Part shown: positions 46,955-56,792 of the stretch, in pieces
Layout: every line of letters starts with the position of its first letter
Position numbering within the stretch: the stretch's first letter is position 1
From: JBGPTK01 sp963797765
GTDB taxonomy: Bacteria > Acidobacteriota > Terriglobia > Acidiferrales > UBA7541
Assembly (NCBI GenBank): GCA_963797765.1
Contig: CAWCQU010000001.1
Coordinates: forward strand, 248,001-312,000
Length of the DNA stretch: 64,000 nucleotides
Direction of reading: 5' to 3'
The notes under the pieces: model-generated
Told to the model about the DNA's origin: nothing
The model's database searches: none
Seen by the model: only the letters and a program-made list of their open reading frames with translations
Translations under genes and position numbers: made by a program

Positions 46955-48685
46955 CTATTTCGCCGTTACGCTCGGCGCCACCGGATACTCAGTCAACTTC
47001 GGCTGCTCGCCTAGAGGATCTACCAGCCACACATGGCGGTCCCTGAAGTAATCGATCAGCTCCTGATTTTTCGCCGCGCCCATGTCCCGAGCCCACACAA
47101 TTCTCGATCGGTCAATCTCCGCGTCATTGTGCACCCAGTCGTACACATAATCCGGATCGGGATCGTATGTCACAAATACCAAATGATCGCCCGCCTGCGC
47201 AATTAACCGCTCCGCAATCCGGGCCCGCCCCGTGTCCAAGGGAATCGAGTTGAACCACTTCGACGGCCATTCCGATTTCGGCTTCAAATACGCCTCAATC
47301 GGCCCTGCGGCCGCCACCCGCAACAACAACATCAAAAAGCAAATCACCGGGACGCATCGCACCAAAAACAATCCCACCGGTTTTCCGCGCCACTTCCACT
47401 CGCGAATCTCGCGCATCGCCAGCATCAAAACCGCAAATACCACGCAAATCGCCGGCGCCGAGTAATGCACAAAATAAAAAAGCTCCAGCCCCACTCCCGC
47501 AACAAACACTCCCGCGCACACAAGCAAAAATCGCGCTTCCCAATTCACGTTTCTCCACTTCCATCCCTTCGGCAGAATCACCAGCGCCACCAGCAACGGA
47601 AGCGTGAAGACCGGCCCCAGGTAAAAAAGCCAGAATTTCGCAAGCTTCAAAATTTCCAAAAAGGCCACGCCCGCAATCGACCGGCTATCCCGGTAATTCG
47701 TGGATTCCTGGTCCACATAAAAATGCCGCAACGCTTCGCTCCGATAGGCTGGCACCGGCCTGGCGGATTGTCCAAAAAAATAAGGCGACACGGCATAAGT
47801 GTTCCGGTTCAGCGTTTGCGGCATCAGAAACGGATTTCCAGTCACCCGCCAGAAGTAATATCCCATCCCCGCCGCGGCCAGCATCACCACGAGCAAAAGC
47901 GGCGCCACCACCCGGCGCGCCGCCACGCCAAATTCTTTCCCTCTTTTCCGCAACATCCAGGCAATCAAAGCCACCCCCACCGGTAGGCTCAAAATAAATC
48001 CCTCATAAGGACGCGAATTCGCCAGAATCGCCAATCCCGCTCCCAAAATAAAAGCATCGCGCACCCGCTCGCTTCGCATAATTCGCGGCAATGCGCCCAG
48101 AACCAGCGCTCCTCCCGTAGCAGCCACCGCCCCGCCCCAATAGCTATTCGCCCAGTAACTGAACATTCCGAATCGCATCACCGCCAGCAATCCGCCCAGC
48201 AGCGCCCATTCCGCCGGCATCCATCCCTGCAACATCCAGCAGATCGCCGCGCACATCGCACCGACGCTCAGCCACACTCCCACGAACGGATGTCCTGCAA
48301 TTATTCGCCCAGCTGCCAGCACAATGCCCTGCGCCAGCGGATACATTGATGCGTACGTCGGCTGCATATTCACAAAAAAAGTTTCGAAATGAGTCCACAT
48401 CGGATGCGCGGGATTTGCCAGCCGCCCGTGCATCAACGTATCCGCCAGCAGCAAATGGCTGAACTCGTCATCAATATGAGGCTGCGGCACAGGAAGAATC
48501 GGCAATACCGCCGCGCGCGCCGCCAAAGCAGCCAGCCCCACCACAAGCACCGACAAATTTCTTCTCCGAGCCAGCGATCCGAAAAGTTCTTCCAGGCGGG
48601 AAAATAAATTCGATCCGATTGAGGGAACCGCGAACGCCATGCACACGGCAACAACCACCACCCCGAATTCAATCCAAAGCAACAC
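46955..48685 (-). CDS. GT-C type polytopic glycosyltransferase-like protein
   Basis: This 576-residue protein has an N-terminal helix and then at least ten more. Between the first helices lies PQPHIDDEFSHLLLADTLMH, with paired acidic residues (DDE) where GT-C enzymes (PMT/ArnT-like) carry the metal or catalytic Asp. FSYWANSYWGGAVAATGGAL and SRPYEGFILSLPVGVAL follow. The last 110 residues are a soluble domain (RIAERLIAQAGDHLVFVTYD, DPDYVYDWVHNDAEIDRSRI). These enzymes use polyprenyl-phosphate sugars on the periplasmic side. Acceptor and sugar are unknown. It starts at GTG 48685. The next gene upstream on this strand is another GT-C-like protein. Confidence 0.78.
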   Translation of the reverse strand: MLLWIEFGVVVVAVCMAFAVPSIGSNLFSRLEELFGSLARRRNLSVLVVGLAALAARAAVLPILPVPQPHIDDEFSHLLLADTLMHGRLANPAHPMWTHFETFFVNMQPTYASMYPLAQGIVLAAGRIIAGHPFVGVWLSVGAMCAAICWMLQGWMPAEWALLGGLLAVMRFGMFSYWANSYWGGAVAATGGALVLGALPRIMRSERVRDAFILGAGLAILANSRPYEGFILSLPVGVALIAWMLRKRGKEFGVAARRVVAPLLLVVMLAAAGMGYYFWRVTGNPFLMPQTLNRNTYAVSPYFFGQSARPVPAYRSEALRHFYVDQESTNYRDSRSIAGVAFLEILKLAKFWLFYLGPVFTLPLLVALVILPKGWKWRNVNWEARFLLVCAGVFVAGVGLELFYFVHYSAPAICVVFAVLMLAMREIREWKWRGKPVGLFLVRCVPVICFLMLLLRVAAAGPIEAYLKPKSEWPSKWFNSIPLDTGRARIAERLIAQAGDHLVFVTYDPDPDYVYDWVHNDAEIDRSRIVWARDMGAAKNQELIDYFRDRHVWLVDPLGEQPKLTEYPVAPSVTAK

Positions 48686-48848
48686 GATCGGCTTTTTCTC
48701 CAGTTTCTATCGCACTCTATAGCGCACGACGCCTGTTTCTCGTGTTTCTCTCTTCAGGCTGTTGTACTCGCCAGCACTAGCATTCTGCACAAGCGGAGAA
48801 CCGAGCTCGGAGTCATCCCGATCGAAGCGCACGCGATCGGTGACGGTG

Positions 48849-48900
48849 TCATCCCGAACGGAGTGAGGGATCCCGAACAAATTCCAAATGCTTGAGAAGA
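48849..48900. repeat. dispersed element, family R3, copy with AAATGCTTGAGAAG tail
   Basis: GTCATCCCGAACGGAGTGAG, GGATCCCGAAC, AATTCCAAATGCTTGAGAAG. A partial second head (GTCATCCCGATCGAAGCG) lies at 48812. It fills the 254-base gap between the two GT-C genes. Confidence 0.5.
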
Positions 48901-48939
48901 AGTGATTTTAATCATCGCCAGTCCAGCGCAGCCATCCCT

Positions 48940-50214
48940 CTATCGTTTCACCAGCCGCATCGACCACCCCGGCGGATTAATCGGTATCACCACCTCCGTC
49001 CCTGGCCGGGCCGCCTCAAATTGCTCCGCGTATGCGCCAAAATGCATATCCTGAAACGCTGGATATCTCCAATCCTTAACAATCCCGAATCCCATCAGCA
49101 GCAAACAAAGACCCGCCAGCAGCCGCACTGGCCGCGGACACTTCGCTCCCAGCGCGAATACCAGCGTCGTCACAAACGCCAGCATCGGCAGAAACCAGTA
49201 GCGCATCCCCGCCCTCGGCAATTGCAGCGTTTGCCACGCCGGCACATTCGACCACAATCCCATGTTCGGCGAAATCAAACACGCCACAAACATCACCGCG
49301 GCAAACACGATCAACAATTTAATTTCCAGCGGCCCTTTGCTCAACGAATAAACCACGGGAATCAATCCCACCGCCGTCACCGCCACGGCAGCAACCACGC
49401 TTTTCAAGCACAAGCCATTCATCCCCACCAGCGCGCCAAGAAATATCTGCCCCGCAACAATCTTAAAAAATAGCGCCGGAGTCGCCCCCAGCACCTGCGC
49501 CCGGTGAAAATGCGAAACCACAATCGCTACGGCCTGCACGATCGCTCCTGCAAACAGCACCATCGTCAGCACAAGTCCCCAGTTCCGGCGCCGCTTCCAC
49601 CAGATCACCGCACCAATCGGCGCCAGCACGATCACAAACGGCCCCGTCAGCGCGCACAATCCAACAATCACTAAATCAAAACACCGCCACGCCCATTCCT
49701 TCATCTCCGCCGAAACAATCACCAGAAAACACAGCAGCGCCAGAAACCACTGTGAATTTGGAAAAATCGCCATCACTTCTTCGCTATTCGGCAGCGCCAA
49801 ATATAATCCCGCCAGAAACAGCCGCTCCGGAATTCCCCCCACCCAAGATAGCCGCCGTGAAAGTAGCAGCCACACTGGCAAAGCTTGCGTCACGATGGCA
49901 AACGCATTAAGAACCAGCGGCGCCCGCGCCAATCCGAATGGCTGCGCCACAAGCCCCACCAGCCGCAAGTACAAAATAAAATATTTCGCAAACGGCCAGA
50001 ACAGACTGCGAATCCCGGCCTGATACGCATCCGCATAAAAAACCGTTCCATCTTCCGCCCAAAACTGAGCATGAAACATCGCATCCGGCCGCCGCGAAAT
50101 AACAATCGCCACAGCGCACAAAAACACAATCCCGCGAAATTCCCAACTCTCCGCCCAAGTAAATCGCTCGGGCGAACCGCTCCCAGCCGCTACGCCTGAA
50201 ATTCTCGTGTTCAA
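48940..50214 (-). CDS. polytopic membrane protein of GT-C type, function unknown
   Basis: This protein of about 424 residues has ten or more helices. An acidic motif sits after the first helix (FHAQFWAEDGTVFYADAYQA), a pattern seen in uncharacterised GT-C-like proteins, then LARAPLVLNAFAIVTQALPV and LPNSEEVMAIFPNSQWFLAL. The C-terminal soluble tail is short (YAEQFEAARPGTEVVIPINP). I favour the TTG at 50214 because AAGGCGAG lies 4 bases upstream. An in-frame TTG at 50265 would add 17 residues. Likely transfers or moves a sugar on a lipid carrier. No donor or acceptor can be named. Confidence 0.7.
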   Translation of the reverse strand: MNTRISGVAAGSGSPERFTWAESWEFRGIVFLCAVAIVISRRPDAMFHAQFWAEDGTVFYADAYQAGIRSLFWPFAKYFILYLRLVGLVAQPFGLARAPLVLNAFAIVTQALPVWLLLSRRLSWVGGIPERLFLAGLYLALPNSEEVMAIFPNSQWFLALLCFLVIVSAEMKEWAWRCFDLVIVGLCALTGPFVIVLAPIGAVIWWKRRRNWGLVLTMVLFAGAIVQAVAIVVSHFHRAQVLGATPALFFKIVAGQIFLGALVGMNGLCLKSVVAAVAVTAVGLIPVVYSLSKGPLEIKLLIVFAAVMFVACLISPNMGLWSNVPAWQTLQLPRAGMRYWFLPMLAFVTTLVFALGAKCPRPVRLLAGLCLLLMGFGIVKDWRYPAFQDMHFGAYAEQFEAARPGTEVVIPINPPGWSMRLVKR

Positions 50215-50271
50215 TGAACTCGCCTTGTGATTTAAAACTCGCGCTGCTGGAAGCGATTCGAACAAAAAATC

Positions 50272-52952
50272 TTATCGGGCGTGCGCGCGATCGTTTACCC
50301 AGAAGCGATCGAACAGCACCACATGCGATACCTGTTCCTGCCGATTGACGATGAACCACCCATCGTTCTCCACCCAATCGGCGCGAAATACGATGTGAAA
50401 GGGCAACCGCACGATCGATCGCTGCTTCCCGGTTGCCGCTTCCAGAATCAAGATCGCATCACGATCACGGCTCTCGCGAAACGGAACGCTAACAAGCTTC
50501 CCGTCCGCGCTGAACATGGGCAGCGACAACCCTTGGCCCGCTCGGTGCGCTTCCCACACCACGGCGTGCCGTTCTACATCGATCAACCGCACTCCGTCGT
50601 TTCCATTCGAGGAAATAATCCACGTGCCGCTCCCGGTGGGCTGGCGGATCCAGTCCCCTCGAAAGAAGCCGTCCACCACTTTTTCCGCTTGCCCTCCCGC
50701 GGCGGGAATTCGCCAGGTTTCCTGCCGGCCTTCCCGCTGCGACGTGTAAACGATCCAATGTCCATCGGGCGACCACACCGGCCACGAGTCGGCGGTGGCA
50801 TCGTTCGTCAGTTGGCGTAAATTGGACCCGTCCACATTTTGCGTCCAAATATCCGAATTCCCGGTCGTGGTCGAAGCAAAAGCTACTTGCGCCCCATCCG
50901 GCGAAAGCGATGAATGCGCAACCGAGTTGCCGCCCACGGCCGTGATTTGGTGGGGTAACAAGCTGCCGCCAAGGGGCGCCATCCACAAATTTCGGCTGCC
51001 TCGCGCCGGACTGTTGAAAAGCAACACGCCGCCATTTCGCGAAACAAAGGTCCACAATGGGTCCCACGCGGCGTCCAGCAGGCGAACTGCCCCGCGCTCG
51101 TTCGCATCGGGGTCGGCCTCCATCCCAACTTTCCAGATTTCGCGCCGCCATTGGTAGGCCGTCGCCAGCAGCCGCGAACCGTCGGACGAAAGGTTTTCCA
51201 CGGTGAACCCCTCTCCAATCGTCACCGTCGCTCGCAATATCGATCCGTCACGAACATCCAGAATCCCCAAATCAAAGGGCGCCAGTTGGCGCGGAAACGG
51301 CACATAGGAAACTGCCAGGTGGCGATTATCCGGCAGCCACGCGTGTTGAAATACGCCCTCATTGCCCCGCGTGAAGTGCGTCACCTGCCGCTCTTGCCCG
51401 CTCTTCACATCCACCACAAACAGGTTGCTCGGCGCAAACAGCCCTCCCCGGCAATAGGACAGCCAGCGATTATCCGGCGACCACGCTGTCCGGATCACGC
51501 CTCCCGGCACCGCCCGTCCCAGTGTCCGCGGCGCTCCTCCTTCCAGCTTCGTAACGGTGAGCGTGACCGTGCCATCGGGCACTTCATGGTAGTAGGCGAT
51601 ACTTCGTCCGTCCGGTGAAGGCGCTGGCATTCGCGCATCACTCAAAATCTTTTGGGCCTGCCCGCCGAGCACTCCGATTCGCCACACGGTTGGCCCGCCG
51701 CTATCGAACCGCGTGTAATAGACGCTTTCGCCATCGGGTGCGAATGCCAGGTCCGATTCTTCCGCCGCGTCGTTGGTCAGCCGCACCGGCTCGCCGCCGG
51801 AGACTTGACGAAGCCAGATATCCGGGGTTCCACCGTGGTCGGAGACAAACACGAACGAGCGTCCGTCGGGCGATAGCGCCGACGAAGTTTCCGTGCCGCC
51901 ATAATTGGTCAGCTGCGTGGCGGCGATTTGCGCCGTAGGTTGCGCCGCCGGGGCCGTGCGTGGACGCACTTTAAGAAAGATCGTGAACGCCGCGCTCGTT
52001 GCCAATGCGCCCACCACCAGCGCAATGGGGATTCGCCAGCGGCTCGGCCAACCGCCAGCGGGGCCGCCGGAACCGTCTGCTCGTTTCCGCCACCGGCGAG
52101 TGACTCCTCGATCTCGATGCGCGCGTCGCCAATATCCCGCAGCCGCTTCTGCGGATCTTTCTGCAAGCAGCGGCGTAGCAGTTCCCGAATTTTGGCGGGC
52201 GTCCCGGCCGGCAACGCCTGCCAGTGGGGCTCTCCCGTCAGCACAGCGGCCAGAATTTCCGCTGGGTTCTCGCCGGGAAACGCTCGCTTCGCGGTCAGCA
52301 GTTCGTAGAGCACGCAACCAAACGCCCAAATGTCGGTGCGCTTGTCGACTGGCTTGCCGCGCGCCTGCTCCGGGCTCATGTATGCTGCGGTTCCCAGGAT
52401 CGCGCCAGGTATCGTCGCGGCGTCAGTTACTGTGGGCGAATCGGAGGGGTCTCCACCCGCGGAATCGCCCGCAAGCGCCTTCGCCAACCCGAAGTCCAGC
52501 ACCTTCACTTTGCCTTCCGGAGTCACTTTCACATTGGCGGGCTTCAGGTCGCGGTGGATGATGCCTTTCTCATGAGCGGCTTCGAGCGCTTCGGCAATTT
52601 GCCGGGCGATGGCCAGAGCTTCTTCCGCCGGCAGCGGTCCTGCTTTGGCGATCCGCTCCTCCAGCGTTTCGCCGGAAACCAGCTCCATAGCCAGGTAACT
52701 CGCACCGCTGGAAATCTCCAGCCCATAAATTGCCGCTATGTTGGGATGATTGAGCGCCGCCAGCATCTTGGCTTCGCGTTCAAACCGCGAAAGCCTGTCT
52801 CGATCATGAGCAAACGCTTCCGGCAGAACCTTGATGGCCACATCGCGCCCGAGTGTGGTGTCGTGGGCACGATAGACCTCGCCCATGCCTCCCGCGCCAA
52901 GCGCAGAGACGATTTCATAGGGCCCTAATCGTGTGCCGCGGGTGATCGTCAT
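50272..52952 (-). CDS. Ser/Thr protein kinase with WD40/TolB-like propeller, frameshifted
   Basis: The kinase domain from ATG 52952 (GGGAGACC upstream) is complete: LGAGGMGEVYRAHD, VAIKVLPEAF, GIIHRDLKPANVKV, DFGLAKAL, GTAAYMSPEQARGK. After GGGNEQTVPAAPLAVGRAAG this frame degenerates and stops at 51909. The expected membrane helix (IPIALVVGALATSAAFTIFL) and a propeller of WD40/TolB-like blades (SPDGRSFVFVSDHGGTPDIW, FAPDGESVYYTRFD, SPDGAQVAFASTTTGNSDIW, SPDGHWIVYTSQREG) lie in another frame down to 50272. One missing base near 52040-52060 would rejoin them as an approximately 890-residue kinase of a kind common in Acidobacteriota. As written, the kinase part alone could still be made as a soluble 347-residue protein. 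Confidence 0.8.
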
Positions 52953-53294
52953 GGTCTCCCGGTGCCAGGAAGTCGGCAGAGTATACCCCCGCAAGTCCCT
53001 TCACCGGAAGAATGCGACACAACCCCCAAATCAAGTTTCGTTTTCTTGCGACGTACGCGCCTCCACCGCTCGTCGTACTCCCCCCGAATGTGGGGGCCGG
53101 CTTCAGTCTGTCCTGAGCCTCGAGGGGCGGCGCCCCCGGCCAACGCGAACGCCGCCAGAACTACGAAGAATCCACGGCCGATCAACCCGTGTCTTTGTTT
53201 TCAAACAATAATTTCCGCTTAAAAATCCCGCTCACTCCAGAGGTTCTTCTCCAACCGATAAGCCAGGATGTTCTTTCGCACCTACAGGCCGCGT
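52953..53294. other. 342-base gap with an R4 repeat copy
   Basis: No supported gene. GGGGGCCGGCTTCAG at 53091-53105 shares its core with 44571-44584 and is followed by CGAGGGGCGGCGCCCCCGGC, a GC-rich partial palindrome (53121-53140). Confidence 0.45.
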
Positions 53295-53867
53295 TCATTC
53301 GATCTTCTTGGCTGTTTTTGACAGTGAACCGTAAAATGTTTTTCGGTGATAACCACTTTGCGCAATCATGCTTTTTAGGAGGAATTCGCCAAACGGAGAT
53401 GCTTTTTCATCAACCGTGACCGTCCAATTGCGTCCATCATGGGTGGCCTTATAAAAGTCATGGCCGCCTCTGGAGTGATCATAAACGAATCCCAACGCCT
53501 TCAAGATGGAGACAACCTCGCGGTTTGTGAGTGGAGGATATTTTTTAGGCATGGCCGCGCAACGCGGCACGGATTGAACAAAAAGCTTGAAGTCCATCAG
53601 CGAGGTAAAACGCGAAAGGATTGCATATTTATAGTAAGTCGCATAATACGAAGCAGGCGCACGCCGGGGAACAAGGTCGTTCCAAGTTCCGTTCTTCGCG
53701 GCATCTTCCAGGTAGGCGGCGGTTAGTTCAGAGAGCTTTCTTTCTGTCTCTTCGAGCGTGCAGCCGCGGACCGGCAAATTAAGAGTGAGGCAGATTCCGT
53801 CGTAGGATCCGTCTTCCGTCCTGCGAATAAATCCTTTAAGAATCAAGCGTCTCTGCGGAATTTCCAT
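53295..53867 (-). CDS. HicB-like antitoxin fused to HicA-like toxin
   Basis: This is a 190-residue ORF. Residues 1-60 resemble the HicB partial RNase H fold (RRLILKGFIRRTEDGSYDGI, LPVRGCTLEETERKLSELTA). Residues 61-105 are a connector. Residues 106-180 match HicA mRNA interferases: YPPLTNREVVSILKALGFVY, then the conserved His in SRGGHDFYKATHDGRNW, then FGEFLLKSMIAQSGYHRKTF. Normal hicAB systems use two genes. Here the antitoxin part comes first and the toxin part is in the same frame. The internal Met106 has no ribosome-binding site, so a fusion is more likely than a hidden second gene. Start ATG 53867 is only weakly supported. The next gene on the strand is an HNH endonuclease. Confidence 0.7.
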   Translation of the reverse strand: MEIPQRRLILKGFIRRTEDGSYDGICLTLNLPVRGCTLEETERKLSELTAAYLEDAAKNGTWNDLVPRRAPASYYATYYKYAILSRFTSLMDFKLFVQSVPRCAAMPKKYPPLTNREVVSILKALGFVYDHSRGGHDFYKATHDGRNWTVTVDEKASPFGEFLLKSMIAQSGYHRKTFYGSLSKTAKKIE

Positions 53868-54157
53868 GTTCTTTTGACGTGGCTGTAGATGAATCTTGTA
53901 ACGCATTTCTCGTTGTGGTCGGAGGCATAGATACCCTCCCAAGCAGCTTGAGTGAATAAAATTAATTTTAACTCGCCCCTGGGACAATAACAAGCGTCTT
54001 GGAGAGTGGCCAATGCTTGACGTGACCAGACGTTTTTGGATGCCGCGTTCCACGACTTCAGGTCGAACCCCATGCTAATTCCTTTCTTCGTCTTTGCGCC
54101 TTTTCTCTCGACCGGAGGTGCCGCCGAGACTCCTGCAAAGATCGCATTTTGCTGCGC

Positions 54158-54703
54158 CTATAGTGATTTCAATCCAAATCGATCCAAATGTCTTTTGAGA
54201 ACTTCCGTGTTCGGTCGAATTGCCGACTGCAACGGTAGCCGCAATTTCTGTCTTTTCAGCTGTTCGTAAACCGTGCCCTCCAGCGATTTGGAGACAATCA
54301 CCTTCCAGGTAACCGGATCAATACCAATCCTTCCGAGATCGAAGAGCGTATGTATGTCACTTCGAAGTAGGATTCCGTTCTGAATGTGGTTTGTGCCTCT
54401 TCCACGATAGGGAAGAATATGAGCCGCTTCTAATGCGTCTGGGCAATCACAATTGGTAATCGCGCAGCGACGACCGTAGGCTTCTAGCAACTTCGTTCTG
54501 AATCCGGGCTGTCCTCGTCGTAGGTTGATTCTTCGTTGGACCCATTCCCGGCCTTCCCTGGAATTCTTTGGATCAAAATCTCCTTCCGACTGGGCCTTCT
54601 TCGCATCTCGAGCCAATTGTTTGTCAATTTCCTGGTTTGCGGATGGCCGAGAGTTAGTCGGACGACGCTTAAGGCGGACGGTAGAATCTGCGAGTTTAGC
54701 CAA
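54158..54703 (-). CDS. HNH endonuclease
   Basis: This is a 181-residue nuclease. A basic N-terminal half (residues 1-65) is followed by the typical lead-in RRGQPGFRTKLLEAYGRRCA. The HNH core comes next: CAITNCDCPDALEAAHILPY (Cys pair and His), RGTNHIQNGILLRSDIHTLF (Asn and His) and DLGRIGIDPVTWKV. This subgroup is often found in restriction or defence loci. It starts at a TTG, three bases after the stop of the unknown gene at 54707, so the two form a unit. The zinc-binding Cys pair here is CxxxxxCxC. Confidence 0.85.
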   Translation of the reverse strand: MAKLADSTVRLKRRPTNSRPSANQEIDKQLARDAKKAQSEGDFDPKNSREGREWVQRRINLRRGQPGFRTKLLEAYGRRCAITNCDCPDALEAAHILPYRGRGTNHIQNGILLRSDIHTLFDLGRIGIDPVTWKVIVSKSLEGTVYEQLKRQKLRLPLQSAIRPNTEVLKRHLDRFGLKSL

Positions 54704-54706
54704 AAT

Positions 54707-55087
54707 CTAAGGGTACTTCTTGCGGAGCCGTATGAGAACGGAATCGGGAGAAATGTAGGAAATATCGTGTTCAACTCTATGCGTGCGTTCGTCATCCCGT
54801 ACCCTTGCACGGAAGCGCTCGTAAACTTCAGTGGCGAACTGATGTTCGGTTAGTTTCATTTCTCGCTTGGCTTCCGGCTCAAAGTTCTTTATTACAGCAT
54901 TTTGTTTGGCGAGAATTCGAGCGTATTGTTCAGGATTATTATTTTTAGAAAACTTGTGCGTTGGATTCGAAATGCCAGAAAGATGATATTCTGCGTAGTA
55001 AACATGCCAAAGTGCGGAGTTCATTATTGCCCAGGCTTGGAACGCGCTAATTTGAGCAATTGAGGAACGCTCTGTTGGAGTTATCAC
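54707..55087 (-). CDS. protein of unknown function coupled to the HNH gene
   Basis: This is a 126-residue, mostly helical, charged protein (QAWAIMNSALWHVYYAEYHL, EQYARILAKQNAVIKNFEPE, ATEVYERFRARVRDDERTHR). No membrane segment or known motif. It starts at GTG 55087 with no strong ribosome-binding site. It ends 3 bases before the HNH endonuclease. The lower GC and irregular codon use of this stretch compared with neighbours suggest it was acquired together with the HNH gene and possibly the HicBA gene. Confidence 0.55.
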   Translation of the reverse strand: MITPTERSSIAQISAFQAWAIMNSALWHVYYAEYHLSGISNPTHKFSKNNNPEQYARILAKQNAVIKNFEPEAKREMKLTEHQFATEVYERFRARVRDDERTHRVEHDISYISPDSVLIRLRKKYP

Positions 55088-55212
55088 AGAACACTTACTT
55101 GTGTTCGCCTCAGAGGGTAGGCGAACGAAGAATTTAGGACTATGCGGCGCAATTTGCGCGGTAATAGAAAAAAGAAACAGTCAAACAAAAAAGCACCTCC
55201 TGTCCTAAGTAG

Positions 55213-55935
55213 CTAGGTGCCCAACACGTCGTCGGGCGGGGCTTTTGACTTTAAGTTCCTGCGTTTCACTTTCTCGCCATAACCAGAAACTGCTTCCCAA
55301 AGAGCGGCCACGCAAACTTCATCTTCAAATACAAACGCAGCATCCACAATGGATGCTGGCGGCCTCGCGCCATCGTGTACGGCAGAAATCGCGGAATCTG
55401 TTTCTCCAGCGTGAAGCCGGTTTCGCGTCATCACTTCGCCCAGCGACAATTCCGTCAGCGCCAGATAATGATCGTAAAAATCCCAATATTCGCCGGCCAG
55501 ATAACGAATATTCGGGCCCATCGCGATGATGCGGCCGCCGGGCTTCAGGCAGCGCCACGCCTGTAGCAATGCCTCGCGAAGATCGTGCTTCGTATAGAGA
55601 TGTTCGAAAAAATTGCTGGTGAATACAACGTCCAGCGAATCATCTGCCATCGCCCAGGGTTCCGCGCAACTCTGCAGCAGAATCTGCACGCCAGTCGCGG
55701 CTCGCTGCAACGATTCGGGGTTCAGGTCAATTCCGAATCGCGTTTCCGCTCGCACGTTATTGATGAACTCGCAGTGGCCGCACCCCAGGTCGAGCACCGC
55801 GCCGCGCGCGGGAATCCACTGCGCGAAATATTCGTCCACCAGCACGCGCCAAACAGCGTCTCGATACTCGTGCAAGCCCGAGAACCGCCGTTCGTAAATT
55901 CTCTGTAGTTCGTCCGCCGAATGAGGAGCGCTCAT
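55213..55935 (-). CDS. class I SAM-dependent methyltransferase
   Basis: This is a 240-residue methyltransferase of the Methyltransf_11 type. Motif I is AVLDLGCGHCEFI, the ribose acidic residue lies in RFGIDLNPES, motif II/III region is DSLDVVFTSNFFEHL and the post-motif is LKPGGRIIAMGPN. It is last in a four-gene minus-strand unit with two GT2 transferases and a sugar epimerase, overlapping the GT2 stop by four bases. A role in methylating a glycan or its lipid carrier is inferred from context. Confidence 0.88.
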   Translation of the reverse strand: MSAPHSADELQRIYERRFSGLHEYRDAVWRVLVDEYFAQWIPARGAVLDLGCGHCEFINNVRAETRFGIDLNPESLQRAATGVQILLQSCAEPWAMADDSLDVVFTSNFFEHLYTKHDLREALLQAWRCLKPGGRIIAMGPNIRYLAGEYWDFYDHYLALTELSLGEVMTRNRLHAGETDSAISAVHDGARPPASIVDAAFVFEDEVCVAALWEAVSGYGEKVKRRNLKSKAPPDDVLGT

Positions 55936-56792
55936 GCTGCTCCCTTTTTATAATCTCCGCGGCTCAAATACTTCTCGAGCCACAGATAAAGGCAAATGAA
56001 CAAATAGCGGCTGCCCATCTCCTGGATTTTCAATTTGGTCATTCCCGTTCGCCGGTTGCGCCAGGTAATCGGCATCACCGTCCAGGAATAGCCGCGAATG
56101 ATCACCTTCAGCGGAAGTTCCACCGTAATATTGAAATGCGGGGAAATCAGCGGCAGGCAGCCTTCAATTGCTTTGCGCCGGTAAGCCTTGAATGCATTCG
56201 TCGTGTCGTTCAGCGAAACACCAAACATTACGCGGATAAAAAAATTAGCCAGCCGGTTCAAGCGCAATTTTGGCCAGGGATAATCAATCACGCCGCCGCC
56301 CTTCATGAATCGCGAGCCGAACACCGCGTCCCAGCCCTCGTTGAGCAGGTTCCAGTAACGCACCACGTCCCGGCAGTCATCCGATTCGTCCGCCATCATG
56401 ATCACCACGGCGTCGCCGGTCATATTCTGCAGTCCGCAATTGATGGCCCGGCCAAAACCATGCGGAGATCCGTTCTGAACCAAACGTATCTTCGGATTCT
56501 GTGCGCTCAACGAAGCAACAATCGCCGGCGTCTGATCGGTGCTGCCGTCATCCACAACGATGATCTCGTGTTCGATGCAATTCAGCCGCAGTTCCAGATG
56601 CAAATGCTCCACCGTGGACGCAATGCAGCCTTCTTCATTGCGCGCCGGAATCACCACCGATAACAGCTTGAGGGCGGAATTGGCTGGAGGCGGGGCGTTT
56701 ACGCGCCGCAGCTTGCGAGCCAATCCGGATGCCTGACGGCGTGTTCGGCGATCTCTTCCAAAATCCGGGTTAGATTGATTTGTGGTTTCCAT
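55932..56792 (-). CDS. family 2 glycosyltransferase (DPM1-like)
   Basis: This is a 286-residue GT2 enzyme. LLSVVIPARNEEGCIAST begins the GT-A fold. The donor site has IIVVDDGSTDQTP. The metal-binding position is MADESDD (where DxD is usual). FGSRFMKGGG and a C-terminal amphipathic or hydrophobic end (YLFICLYLWLEKYL) resemble polyprenyl-phosphate sugar transferases. The ATG at 56792 overlaps the epimerase gene by 94 bases. A shorter start inside the overlap (for example TTG near 56720) is possible, and neither has a good ribosome-binding site. Confidence 0.87.
   Translation of the reverse strand: METTNQSNPDFGRDRRTRRQASGLARKLRRVNAPPPANSALKLLSVVIPARNEEGCIASTVEHLHLELRLNCIEHEIIVVDDGSTDQTPAIVASLSAQNPKIRLVQNGSPHGFGRAINCGLQNMTGDAVVIMMADESDDCRDVVRYWNLLNEGWDAVFGSRFMKGGGVIDYPWPKLRLNRLANFFIRVMFGVSLNDTTNAFKAYRRKAIEGCLPLISPHFNITVELPLKVIIRGYSWTVMPITWRNRRTGMTKLKIQEMGSRYLFICLYLWLEKYLSRGDYKKGAA

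Noticed and set aside
53843..54073. 76-codon minus-strand frame upstream of the HicBA fusion.
   Set aside because: It overlaps the fusion start in another frame, and no family or ribosome-binding site is evident.
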